Source of the DNA: Pseudoxanthomonas wuyuanensis
GTDB taxonomy: Bacteria > Pseudomonadota > Gammaproteobacteria > Xanthomonadales > Xanthomonadaceae
DNA: 64,000 nt
Direction: 5' to 3'
Assembly: GCF_900215535.1 (NCBI RefSeq)
Contig: NZ_OCND01000001.1
Coordinates: 1-64,000, forward strand
Under the pieces are notes generated by a model that was not told the DNA's origin, searched no databases, and saw nothing but the letters and a program-made list of their open reading frames with translations. Of the stretch, positions 6,820-14,827 are shown piece after piece; positions within the stretch are counted from its first letter, which is position 1, and each line of letters begins with the position of its first letter. Made by a program: the position numbers and the translations under genes.

Positions 6820-7368
6820 TTATCGATGCAGACGCTCACGCCAGTTACGCTTCTCGATAGCGCGGACGTTTGGTTGCGCACTAAGGTTCTCCAAGTAATG
6901 GGGGAGATGTGCCAGCTCGTCATCTGATGGGTCGCCGGTGAACTCTTGTACTAAAACGAGATTGCCGTAGTTCCTGGCGTATTTGCTGGGAGTGTCATCT
7001 ATGCCAATTATCTGCTCGAGCTTGAACCCGAGCTTCTTGAGTTTGGCCAGGCGCTTCTGGGTCGAATGGGCACCTGTCTCCCAATCTCTGGCCAAGCTGC
7101 ACCGCATAGAAGACCACACGAACTCTATTGAACGGTTTGGCATCAACTGTGCGACCAGCGGCTCTGCATAAAGCCTCCCAGATGATGTCCATACCCCGAC
7201 TTTGAACCTAGAGAAGGCAAATTCTAGAAATGAGTCGAGGTGTGGGCGCTTGTACACGTGATAGCCGACGACGCTCAGGTCAGCGGGGCGATCTAGCTGC
7301 CGCTCAGTCGAAAAGACGAGAGTCTCATCGAGGTCAAGTACCAGCAGCTTTTGATCCTGAGTAATCAT
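6820..7368 (-). CDS. Cassette gene: HAD-family phosphatase, FCP1/NLI-interacting-factor type
   Basis: 182 residues from the ATG at 7368; an in-frame TTG at 7383 touches the attC and is less likely. The N-terminus has the HAD nucleophile motif DLDETLV (Asp12, Asp14), then KRPHLDSFLEF and VWTSS (motif II) and a late IDDTP motif. This arrangement is typical of the small CTD-phosphatase-like (NIF) branch, which dephosphorylates proteins in eukaryotes. The bacterial substrate is unknown. It is the only cassette gene here with a clear catalytic signature. Confidence 0.8.
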   Translation of the reverse strand: MITQDQKLLVLDLDETLVFSTERQLDRPADLSVVGYHVYKRPHLDSFLEFAFSRFKVGVWTSSGRLYAEPLVAQLMPNRSIEFVWSSMRCSLARDWETGAHSTQKRLAKLKKLGFKLEQIIGIDDTPSKYARNYGNLVLVQEFTGDPSDDELAHLPHYLENLSAQPNVRAIEKRNWRERLHR

Positions 7369-7383
7369 GAGCCTTCTTGCCAA

Positions 7384-7473
7384 GCCTAACGCCTGAATTA
7401 AGCCGGCCCGCTACGAGACGGCTGAAGTTTGCCGAGACCGCGAGGCGGGCTCGGCTTGAATGAATTGTTAGGC
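7384..7473 (-). other. attC site Q (90 bp)
   Basis: GCCTAAC ... GTTAGGC, intermediate length, with a central segment (ACGAGACGGCTGAAGTTTGC) unlike other sites. Confidence 0.9.
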
Positions 7474-7474
7474 C

Positions 7475-7816
7475 CTACAACTGATCGCGTAACGACCATA
7501 AGATCAGTCCAAACGTTAGGGTCAGGGTAGCCAACAGCCAAACAACAAGAGCTGGAATAAAGGTGACTACGATCTTGAATCGATTGTTATAAAAATCCGC
7601 CTCCGAATATTTGCCTTTGGCAATACTGGCTCGCATATCGCGCCATAGGTAGCCCGTCAATGCCAGCGCCGATATCCAAAGGATGGCTATCGACCCGGAG
7701 GAAACATCAAACCCATTTGACTCATACAGCGCTAGGAGAATTACAGCGAAAGGGAGAGAGATCATCCCACAAACGATCAGGAATCGAGTCCAGCCAAGAC
7801 TAAAGGTTCCAATCAT
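7475..7816 (-). CDS. Cassette gene: three-TM membrane protein
   Basis: 113 residues from the ATG at 7816; a TTG lies one codon upstream. Hydrophobic segments at about 10-31, 40-58 and 83-108, with a charged central loop (AKGKYSEADFYNNRFK). The stop is 2 bp from attC Q. No family recognised. Confidence 0.66.
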   Translation of the reverse strand: MIGTFSLGWTRFLIVCGMISLPFAVILLALYESNGFDVSSGSIAILWISALALTGYLWRDMRASIAKGKYSEADFYNNRFKIVVTFIPALVVWLLATLTLTFGLILWSLRDQL

Positions 7817-7832
7817 CAAAGATCTCTCAAGG

Positions 7833-7922
7833 GCCTAACGCCTGAGTTAAGCCGGCCCGCCCTGGTCAGCTGTCAGATCAAAGCCGTAACGATGCGGGCT
7901 CGGCTTGAACGAATGGTTAGGC
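7833..7922 (-). other. attC site R (90 bp)
   Basis: GCCTAAC ... GTTAGGC; sister of the 1146-1235 site. Confidence 0.9.
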
Positions 7923-8285
7923 GGCACGAGAGACACTGTATGCCGCCCCGCAGTGAATGCAAACAAATTGCTGGCGCTTGACCACGCCAAGAACTACACC
8001 GGCCCAGCCATCCATAGCCGAAGTCCGAGCCTGCGGATGAACAGGAGCAAATCCTTGGATAGTCGGATGCTTTGAACACTCAGGGCATCTGTGTGCAAAG
8101 GCAAGTAGCAAATGGGCAGTTACCGAGAGCAGGAACAACGCGCCTGCCACAGAAAGTAGTGGCAGAAGTGGCAAGCCGACCAAAACTAGAACAAGAAGGA
8201 TGGCTACCAAGCCCAGGCTCGCCCACGCGGCCACGACCGAGTAGGCATCAAATCTAATGACTTTGGATTGTGGGTACTCGCGCAT
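7917..8285 (-). CDS. Cassette gene: membrane protein with C-terminal zinc-ribbon-like cysteines
   Basis: 122 residues. A long hydrophobic stretch (about 16-64) forms two membrane segments, followed by a cytoplasmic part with CPEC (67-70) and CIHC (109-112), a CxxC...CxxC pair that could hold zinc. The stop lies in attC R. No family assigned. This is the last protein-coding cassette before the attI-proximal end. Confidence 0.68.
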   Translation of the reverse strand: MREYPQSKVIRFDAYSVVAAWASLGLVAILLVLVLVGLPLLPLLSVAGALFLLSVTAHLLLAFAHRCPECSKHPTIQGFAPVHPQARTSAMDGWAGVVLGVVKRQQFVCIHCGAAYSVSRAA

Positions 8286-8298
8286 AACCTTCCATGCC

Positions 8299-8413
8299 GC
8301 CTAACACCGGAGTTAACCGGACCCGCCATGGGTCCGTCCCGAAGCCAATCATAGCCGGTTCTCTGGCGAAGACGCGGCCCTGAGGCGGGTTCCGGTTGAA
8401 CGACTAGTTATGC
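8299..8413 (-). other. attC site S, divergent type (115 bp)
   Basis: GCCTAAC ... GTTATGC, identical to attC G as far as I can read. It is the attC of the attI-proximal copy of the ORF-less cassette. Confidence 0.88.
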
Positions 8414-8656
8414 GGCAGCGGTCCGGATGCGTGCGGTGCGGAGCGTCCGCTTCCGTGATGCCGGCTACCTGGAACCCCTCCGCCGAAGCGCCCGGCAAAA
8501 GCGGCTGACCGGAGCACCGCAAGCCCCGGCTTGTGGCGCGCCGGTTGCGCCGCTTTTGTAGCAGGTGGTCAACGTCGCTGGCAATCGGAAAGCGGCGCGC
8601 AGTCATGTCGGACTTTGCCCACGTCACAGGGAGCTGATTCCGCTCTGCCGTATAAC
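8299..8656 (-). repeat. Duplicated ORF-less cassette, attI-proximal copy
   Basis: Second copy of the 358-bp unit at 2728-3085, one substitution apart. It is the first cassette of the array in array orientation, the expected place for the latest insertion. Its right edge ends at GTATAAC (8650-8656), after which the sequence is no longer cassette-like. The nested hairpin is preserved at 8497-8557. Confidence 0.9.
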
Positions 8657-8760
8657 AACTATTCGACCCCTCAAATGGGGCGTTGCGCGGAGTATGGGGT
8701 AGTTTTCGGACAAATCCAATCAGAAGATTCCTACCTGTAAACAAGGGGTTAGGCGATAGG
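8657..8760 (-). other. Putative attI site or remnant
   Basis: The cassette array stops at 8656, so the adjoining sequence occupies the attI position. On the minus strand it ends with GAATAGTT, leading into the GTTATAC core; a second core-like GCCTAAC / GTTAGGC lies at 8748-8754. There is no match I can verify to a known attI. No integrase gene follows before mfd. Confidence 0.45.
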
Positions 8761-8918
8761 CGCGTGGTCGGAGAAAAGGCAAGCTCCATGCGTTATCGGA
8801 CTGAAGTGGGGGCGTATGAAATACGCAGGTACCAAGGGGGTGTATCGGGTACGGGCAGCGGGGTGGTGTGGCATGCGTAGGGCCCGGCCTACGACGCGGT
8901 TTTGGGCGTTGGCGGTCC
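8761..8918. other. Non-coding stretch between array and mfd
   Basis: No gene seen. A GTAGG/CCTAC hairpin at 8877-8892 follows the mfd stop codon and could be a weak terminator. Translation in all frames gave no integron-integrase motif. Confidence 0.5.
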
Positions 8919-11900
8919 TCAAGCTGCCCGGCTCAACGTGGTCAGCAGGCCTTTGGCCGCGCTGAAGCGGTCGGGCGCTTCGGGTAGCGGCAGTTTGATG
9001 CGCAGTTTGTCCGGGCCGTCCATCGAGTACAGCCGGGGCTGTTTCTGAATCAGCTGGATGACGGCCATCGGGTCGATGTTGGGCTTGGCGTCGAAGGCGA
9101 TACGGCCGCCGTTCTCGCCCAGTTCTAGCTTGCGGATGCCCAGGTCGGTGGCGGCGAGTTTGAGTTCGGCAATGGCGAACAGATACTTGGCCGGGTCCGG
9201 CAGCAGGCCGAAGCGGTCGATCATCTCGACCTGCAGGTCGCGCAGCTCATCGGCGTCGCGGGCGCTGCTGATGCGCTTGTACAGGGTCAGGCGGGTATGC
9301 ACGTCGGGCAGGTAATCGTCGGGAATCAGCGACGGCACATGCAGTTCGACTTCGGCGCCGCGGTGCTCGTGCCCGGCATCCACGTCCGGCAGCTTGCCTT
9401 GTTTGATGCTGCGTACCGCGCGTTCCAGCAGTTCGGTGTACAGGCTGAAGCCGATCTCGGCCATCTGTCCGCTCTGGTCTTCGCCCAGCAGCTCGCCGGC
9501 GCCGCGGATTTCCAGGTCGTGGGTGGCAAGGGTGAAGCCGGCGCCCAGTTCGTCCATCGAGGCGATGGCATCCAGCCGGCGCTGCGCGTCGGCGGTGATG
9601 CCGCGCTTGTCCGGCACCACCAGGTACGCGTACGAGCGGTGGTGCGAACGGCCGACGCGGCCGCGCAACTGGTGCAGCTGGGCCAGGCCGAACTTGTCGG
9701 CGCGGTTCATGATGATGGTGTTGGCGTTGGGAATATCGATGCCCGATTCGATAATCGTCGTGCACAGCAGCACGTTGAAGCGCTGCTTCTGGAAATCCAG
9801 CATCACCTGTTCCAGCTCGCGCTCGGGCATCTGCCCGTGCACCACGCCGATGCGCGCTTCCGGTACCAGTTCCTGCAGTTCGCGTTGCATGCGGCCGATG
9901 CTTTCGACGTCGTTGTGCAGGAAATAGGCCTGGCCGCCGCGCGCCAGTTCGCGCTGGAAGGCCTCGCGCAGCATCGCGCCATCCCATGGCGTGACGAAGG
10001 TCTGCACCGCCATGCGGTTGGCCGGCGGCGTGGCGATGATGGAGAGGTCGCGCAGGCCAGCCATGGCCATGTTGAGCGTGCGCGGGATGGGCGTGGCGGT
10101 CAGGGTCAGCAGGTGCACATTGGCGCGCAGCGCCTTCAGCGCTTCCTTCTGGCGCACGCCGAAGCGCTGTTCCTCGTCCACAATGACCAGGCCCAGATCC
10201 TTGAACTTGACGTCCGGCTGCAGCAGGCGGTGCGTACCGACGATGACGTCGATCTTGCCTTCGGCCAGTTTTTCAAGCTCGGCCTTGATTTCCTTGGTGG
10301 TCTTGAAGCGCGACAGCACTTCCACCTTCAACGGCCAGTCGGCGAAGCGGTCGCGGAAATTGCGGTAGTGCTGTTCGGCCAGCAGCGTGGTCGGCACCAG
10401 TACTGCGACCTGCTTGCCGGCGCTGGCGGCGGCAAAGGCGGCGCGCACCGCGACTTCGGTCTTGCCGAAGCCCACGTCGCCGCAGACCACGCGGTCCATC
10501 GGCTGGCTGGAGGCCAGGTCGCGGATCACCGATTCGATGGCGTGGTGCTGGTCGGGGGTTTCCTCGAACGGGAAGCCGGCCGCGAACGGTTCGTACATGG
10601 CCCGGTCCAGATGCAGCGCCAGGCCGGCACGGGCCTGCCGGCGGGCCTGGATTTCCAGCAGTTCGGCGGCCACGTCGCGGACTTTTTCCGCTGCCTTTTT
10701 CTTGGCCTTGCTCCAGGCCTCGCCGCCCAGCGAGTGCAATGGCGCGGTTTCCACCGATGCGCCGGAATAGCGGCTGATCAGGTGCAACTGCGCCACCGGC
10801 ACATACAGGCGGTCGCCCTTGGCGTATTCGATTTCCAGGAACTCGCCCGGCATGCCGCCGGCTTCCAGCACCACCAGGCCGCGGTAGCGGCCGACGCCGT
10901 GATCCTCGTGGACGATCGGCGCGCCTTCGCTCAGTTCGCCCAGGTCGCGGATGATCGCTTCGGGTTCGCGGCCGGTGCGCTTGCGCCGGTGCGCCTGGGT
11001 GGCGCGCTCGGGGAACAGCTGGCGTTCGGTCAGGACCGCAATCTGCGGCGCGTCAAGCGCAAAGCCGTCTTCAAGCGGGGCGACGGCGATGGCGAAACGG
11101 GCGTCCTGCTGCAGGAATTGCGGAAGACCACCAGTCGTCGGCGGTTGCAGATCCGCGGCCTGCAACACTTCCAGCAGCGCTTCGCGCCGGCCCGGGGAAT
11201 CGGCGGCAATCAGCACGCGGCCGGGGTAGCTGGACAGGAACGACTTCAGCGCTTCGGCGGGCTGATGGTCCTTGGCCGCCAGCGGCAGCACCGGGACCGG
11301 TTGTTCGCCCAGCGGCCGCGCCTCGTCGCGGCGCGCGTGCTCGACCCCGCAAACCTCGATGCGCGCCAGTTGGTTGAGCCGTTCGCGCAGCTTGTCCGGC
11401 GGCAGGTAAAGCTCTTCCGGCGGCAGCAGCGGCCGTTCGATGTCGTGGCGGCGCTGCTCGTAGCGGTTCAGCGTCTGCGCCCAGAACGCTTCGGCAGCGT
11501 CGCTGGCGCCATCGCCCAGCACCGGCATCACCTTGTCGTCCAGGTAGTCGAACAGGGTGGCGGTCTGGTCGAAGAACAGCGGCAGGTAGTACTCGATGCC
11601 GGCAGGCACCAGGCCGGACTTCAGATCCTGGTACAGCGCGCTGCGCCGGGTGTCGACATCGAAGCGTTCGCGCAGCAGCCGGATCGCGCGTTCGGTCGCC
11701 GCGTCGTCCAGCGGCACTTCGCGGCCGGGCAGCATCTGCACCGCGTCGGTCTTTTCCAGCGAACGCTGGGTTTCCGGGTCGAAGGCGCGAATCGAGTCGA
11801 TGCTGTCGTCCAGCAGTTCGATGCGCAAGGGCGAATCGGCACCCATCGGGTAGACGTCCAGCAGGCCGCCGCGCACGGCAAAGTCGCCCGGGTCCAGCAC

Positions 11901-12401
11901 CTGCGGCACGTTGCGGTAGCTGGCCGATTCCAGCCGGAGTTTTTCGGCATCGAAGTCCAACTGCTGGCCGACCCGGTAGTCGAAGCTGCCGCCGGCGATA
12001 TGGCGCAGCGGAGGCAGCCGTTGCATCAACGTCTGCACCGGCACTACCACGATGCCGTGCGTTAGCGTTGGCAGCGTATGCAGGGCGGCCAGGCGCTGGG
12101 AAATGATGTCCGGGTGCGGGCTGAACTGGTCGTAGGGCAGGGTTTCCCAATCCGGAAACGGCAGCACCGGCAGGTCGCCAGCAGGCCCCAGCAGCGTATG
12201 CAGATCCGCTTCCAACTGGTGCGCGTCATGGTTGTCGCGCGCGATGGCCAGCAACGGGCCGTCATGATTCTCGGCCGCACGGGCCAGGAACCACGCCAGC
12301 GCGGTGGGCGAGGTCGGCGCACGCCACCAGGCGCGGGTCTGGCCGCGCTTGGGCAGGGGAGGAATGGGGAATGCGGGGGGACGTGAGGTGGGTTTGGTCA
12401 T
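8919..12401 (-). CDS. mfd: Transcription-repair coupling factor Mfd
   Basis: 1160 residues, the normal family length. The enzyme removes RNA polymerase stalled at DNA damage and recruits UvrA. The N-terminal third is the UvrB-like module; the RNA-polymerase-interacting region is followed by a RecG-like translocase with Walker A GDVGFGKTE (about residue 640), DEEQ box (about 742), the motif VI region RGRVGRSHHRSYAYL and the C-terminal TRCF domain. The ATG at 12401 (MTKPTSR) is preferred; an in-frame ATG 16 codons upstream lacks support. It is transcribed toward the cassette array and is not part of it. Confidence 0.97.
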   Translation of the reverse strand: MTKPTSRPPAFPIPPLPKRGQTRAWWRAPTSPTALAWFLARAAENHDGPLLAIARDNHDAHQLEADLHTLLGPAGDLPVLPFPDWETLPYDQFSPHPDIISQRLAALHTLPTLTHGIVVVPVQTLMQRLPPLRHIAGGSFDYRVGQQLDFDAEKLRLESASYRNVPQVLDPGDFAVRGGLLDVYPMGADSPLRIELLDDSIDSIRAFDPETQRSLEKTDAVQMLPGREVPLDDAATERAIRLLRERFDVDTRRSALYQDLKSGLVPAGIEYYLPLFFDQTATLFDYLDDKVMPVLGDGASDAAEAFWAQTLNRYEQRRHDIERPLLPPEELYLPPDKLRERLNQLARIEVCGVEHARRDEARPLGEQPVPVLPLAAKDHQPAEALKSFLSSYPGRVLIAADSPGRREALLEVLQAADLQPPTTGGLPQFLQQDARFAIAVAPLEDGFALDAPQIAVLTERQLFPERATQAHRRKRTGREPEAIIRDLGELSEGAPIVHEDHGVGRYRGLVVLEAGGMPGEFLEIEYAKGDRLYVPVAQLHLISRYSGASVETAPLHSLGGEAWSKAKKKAAEKVRDVAAELLEIQARRQARAGLALHLDRAMYEPFAAGFPFEETPDQHHAIESVIRDLASSQPMDRVVCGDVGFGKTEVAVRAAFAAASAGKQVAVLVPTTLLAEQHYRNFRDRFADWPLKVEVLSRFKTTKEIKAELEKLAEGKIDVIVGTHRLLQPDVKFKDLGLVIVDEEQRFGVRQKEALKALRANVHLLTLTATPIPRTLNMAMAGLRDLSIIATPPANRMAVQTFVTPWDGAMLREAFQRELARGGQAYFLHNDVESIGRMQRELQELVPEARIGVVHGQMPERELEQVMLDFQKQRFNVLLCTTIIESGIDIPNANTIIMNRADKFGLAQLHQLRGRVGRSHHRSYAYLVVPDKRGITADAQRRLDAIASMDELGAGFTLATHDLEIRGAGELLGEDQSGQMAEIGFSLYTELLERAVRSIKQGKLPDVDAGHEHRGAEVELHVPSLIPDDYLPDVHTRLTLYKRISSARDADELRDLQVEMIDRFGLLPDPAKYLFAIAELKLAATDLGIRKLELGENGGRIAFDAKPNIDPMAVIQLIQKQPRLYSMDGPDKLRIKLPLPEAPDRFSAAKGLLTTLSRAA

Positions 12402-12492
12402 CTGCGCACAAAACAACGGCAGCGCCGGGTGCGGTCGCACCCAGCGCAAGGGAGGCCAGTTTAACCGCTGCCGTCCGGCGGTGCGCCGCCGC

Positions 12493-12765
12493 TCACTCCG
12501 CGGTAAGCGGGTCGATGATGGTGTTTACTTCAGAAACCCGGTCGGCCGGAAATCCGCCCTGGCGGGCGTGTTCGCGGATCATCTCGGCGTTCGGTGCGAT
12601 GTAGACGCAATACACCTTGTCGGCGGTGACGTAGCTGTGCTGCCACTGGATTTTCGGCCCCAGCGATTGCAATACATCGCAGGACTTCTGCGAGATGGCG
12701 TGAAGTTCCTGCGGCGACAGCTTGCCGGCGCCGGGGATGTCGCGTTCGATGACGTAGCGGGGCAT
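12493..12765 (-). CDS. DUF4242 family protein
   Basis: 90 residues, a complete small ferredoxin-like domain starting MPRYVIERDIPGAGKLS with the conserved VYCVYIAPN and HARQGGFP segments. Members of DUF4242 (SCO4226-like) include nickel-binding proteins; the physiological role is not known. It starts 15 bp after the stop codon of the upstream methyltransferase gene on the same strand, so the two are likely co-transcribed. Confidence 0.85.
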   Translation of the reverse strand: MPRYVIERDIPGAGKLSPQELHAISQKSCDVLQSLGPKIQWQHSYVTADKVYCVYIAPNAEMIREHARQGGFPADRVSEVNTIIDPLTAE

Positions 12766-12780
12766 GTCGGTCTCCTCATG

Positions 12781-13830
12781 TCAGGGGCGTGCTTCGAATA
12801 CCAGGTTGAAAGGGGTTTGCGCGGCGCGGCGGAACTGGCTGAAACCGGCCTCTTCCATGACTGCCCGCAAGCGGACCTCGCCGGCCTGCGCGCCCAGCGC
12901 CGGTCCTTGGCGCGCCAGCGACACCGGCACGCAGATCTGCGAAGACGCGCCGTAGTACACGCGCCCCACCGGGTTGAGATTGTCTTCGACGCGGTCGCCG
13001 GCAAACGGTTCCACCAGCAGGCAGTGACCGTCGGCTTTCAACGCCTGCCGCGCGTGCCGCGCTGCGCCGGCCGGGTCGCCCATGTCGTGCAGGCAGTCGA
13101 AGAACGCGATCAGGTCGAAGTCGCTATCGTGGTAACCGGTCGCATCGGCCACCTCGAAGCGCGCATTGTCGGCGCCGACGCTGCGCGCGCGTTCGCCGGC
13201 GATGCGGATCGACTCGGGGTGATAGTCGTAGCCGACGAACTGCGACTGCGGGTAGGCCTGCGCCATCAGCACCGTGCTGGCGCCATGGCCGCAGCCCACG
13301 TCGGCCACCTTGGCTCCGCTGCTCAGCTTGGCGGCGGCGCCGTCCAGCGCCGGCAACCATTCGTTCAACAGATGCGCGTTGTAGCCGGCGCGGAAGAAGC
13401 GCTCGGTGCCGTGGAACAGGCACGGGTGGTGTTCGCCCCATTCCAGCCCTTCGCCGCTGCGGAAGTTGTCGACCGTACGGTCCAGCGCGTGGAACACCGC
13501 CTCGATGATGTAGTAGGCGCCGGGCAGATCGACCGGCCCGCCCGGGTCGGCCAGGCACAGCGCCTGTTCTTCCTCCAGCCGGTAGCGGCCGCTGTCGGGC
13601 TCGTAGCTCAGGTAGCCGCCGGCGGCCTGGTTGGCCAGCCATTCGCGCACGTAGCGCTCGTGGGTGCCGGTGCGTGCGGCCAGTTCGGCCGACGTGGCAG
13701 GGCCTTGCGCCAAGGCCTTGTACAGGCCCAGCCGGTCGCCGGCCAGGATCAACGTGGCGCTGATTGCCGCGCCCAGGTCGCCGACCGCCTTGCCGAGAAA
13801 ATCGTTGAGTTTCGCTTCGCTGATGCTCAT
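12781..13830 (-). CDS. Class I SAM-dependent methyltransferase with N-terminal winged helix
   Basis: 349 residues from the ATG at 13830, preceded by GGGAG. Residues about 20-110 form a winged-helix-like dimerisation domain (TGTHERYVREWLANQAAGG). The SAM-binding motif is VADVGCGHGAST near residue 180, followed by AFFDCLHDMGD. This architecture matches the Rv2258c-type methyltransferases; the substrate is unknown. It overlaps no gene and is followed closely by the DUF4242 gene. Confidence 0.88.
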   Translation of the reverse strand: MSISEAKLNDFLGKAVGDLGAAISATLILAGDRLGLYKALAQGPATSAELAARTGTHERYVREWLANQAAGGYLSYEPDSGRYRLEEEQALCLADPGGPVDLPGAYYIIEAVFHALDRTVDNFRSGEGLEWGEHHPCLFHGTERFFRAGYNAHLLNEWLPALDGAAAKLSSGAKVADVGCGHGASTVLMAQAYPQSQFVGYDYHPESIRIAGERARSVGADNARFEVADATGYHDSDFDLIAFFDCLHDMGDPAGAARHARQALKADGHCLLVEPFAGDRVEDNLNPVGRVYYGASSQICVPVSLARQGPALGAQAGEVRLRAVMEEAGFSQFRRAAQTPFNLVFEARP

Positions 13831-14019
13831 GGGACCACTCCCGCGCCGAACAACGGCAGGGCCTGCCGCGGGCTCCCCACTAGGGGCAACGGGGGCCGGG
13901 GCACAGGCAGGACAAACGGGAAGCGACGGCGAATCCGCCGGCGGTGCGGGCATTCAATCCGGCCGGACACCCAGACGGAGAATCGAGGGGCTCAGCCCCA
14001 AGCGGGCCAGGCCGTTCTG

Positions 14020-14562
14020 TCAGGGATTGAGATCCAGCACCACCCGCACCAGGCCGGGGGTATCGAGTTCGCGTACGCGGTTGAAGCCCAGCGACTGCGC
14101 CAGCTGCAGCATCGGCAGGTTGCTGTCCAGCACGTCGCCGTACAGCCGGTCCAGCTTCTTGGACTTGGCCCATTTGACCAGTTTGCGCATCAGGTGCCGG
14201 CCCAGGCCCTGTCCGGCGATGAAATGGCTGACCAGGATGGCGAACTCGGCATCGCGGCTGCGTCCGACGACCGCCGCGCGCGCCACCGCGCCAACCAGCG
14301 CTTCGCCGGGCGGCAGCGGCTCGGTGGCCACCAGCGCAAATTCGTTCTGCGGGTCCGGCTGACTCAGCCGCTGCGCCATTTCCGGGGTCAGTTCCTTGAG
14401 CGCGTACAGGAAACGCTGGCGGATTTCGTCCGGCCCCAGCAGGCTGAAGGCGCCGCGGATGGGACCGGCATCCTCCGGGCGAATCGGACGGATCAGCAGC
14501 TCGCGTCCGCTGGGAAGGCGGAACTGCTCGTGCCAGGGAGGAAGTCGCTTGTGGCCGGTCAT
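14020..14562 (-). CDS. GNAT family N-acetyltransferase
   Basis: 180 residues. The acetyl-CoA-binding motif appears as GQGLGRHLMRKLVKWAK, preceded by the beta-strand EFAILVS and followed by LDSNLPMLQLAQSLGF. The LLIRPIRPEDAGPIRGAF start resembles the acetyltransferase domain found at the end of protein lysine acetyltransferases of the Pat type, but the CoA-ligase-like part is absent. The target is unknown. It stands alone, divergent from the CDF gene. Confidence 0.85.
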   Translation of the reverse strand: MTGHKRLPPWHEQFRLPSGRELLIRPIRPEDAGPIRGAFSLLGPDEIRQRFLYALKELTPEMAQRLSQPDPQNEFALVATEPLPPGEALVGAVARAAVVGRSRDAEFAILVSHFIAGQGLGRHLMRKLVKWAKSKKLDRLYGDVLDSNLPMLQLAQSLGFNRVRELDTPGLVRVVLDLNP

Positions 14563-14608
14563 GATGGCTGGATCATCCCACGTCTGCAGTGAATGGTTGC
14601 TCTAGGGC

Positions 14609-14651
14609 GTGTCGTCGATTCCCGAGCGGCCTGCCCGGGAAGCGACGACAC
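14609..14651. repeat. Inverted repeat, 16-bp arms
   Basis: GTGTCGTCG-a-TTCCCG pairs with CGGGAA-g-CGACGACAC around an 11-nt loop. A half copy of the left arm and loop recurs at 19637-19663 after the azoreductase gene, so this is a dispersed element of the genome. Confidence 0.7.
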
Positions 14652-14827
14652 GTTCTGGACCGATAGGGAAAGTCACGGTGTTTTCCAGCGGTTGCCAGGT
14701 GGTTGCGCATGGCCGACCCGAGCGACGACGGGCGCACCGGCCGGCGGCGGCGACCCGGGCACAATGCATCCGCCCCCAAAGTTAATGGCTCCGCCTAGAA
14801 TTACCGCCGGACGAAGAGGATATTCCC

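Noticed and set aside
306-8656. CRISPR array as an explanation of the regularly spaced repeats at the left
   Set aside because: The repeats are 60-117 bp, imperfectly palindromic, bounded by RYYYAAC/GTTRRRY cores and separated by genes, which is an integron array.
8741-8754. attI1-like AAACAAGGGGTTAGGC on the plus strand
   Set aside because: Its orientation would place cassettes to the right, where mfd lies. I treat it as a possible part of the attI region only, not as a functional plus-strand attI.
8349-8789. 146-codon minus-strand frame across the array end
   Set aside because: It spans the attI/cassette junction and runs into the attC; the internal copy of the cassette lacks the N-terminal part, so it is not a stable gene.
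9297-12065. A 922-codon open frame on the plus strand opposite mfd
   Set aside because: It is antisense to an intact mfd, has His/Gln/Ala-biased composition typical of a high-GC shadow frame, and shows no domain.
12304-14592. A 762-codon plus-strand frame
   Set aside because: It is antisense to the DUF4242, methyltransferase and GNAT genes, which have clear motifs; its composition is that of a shadow frame.
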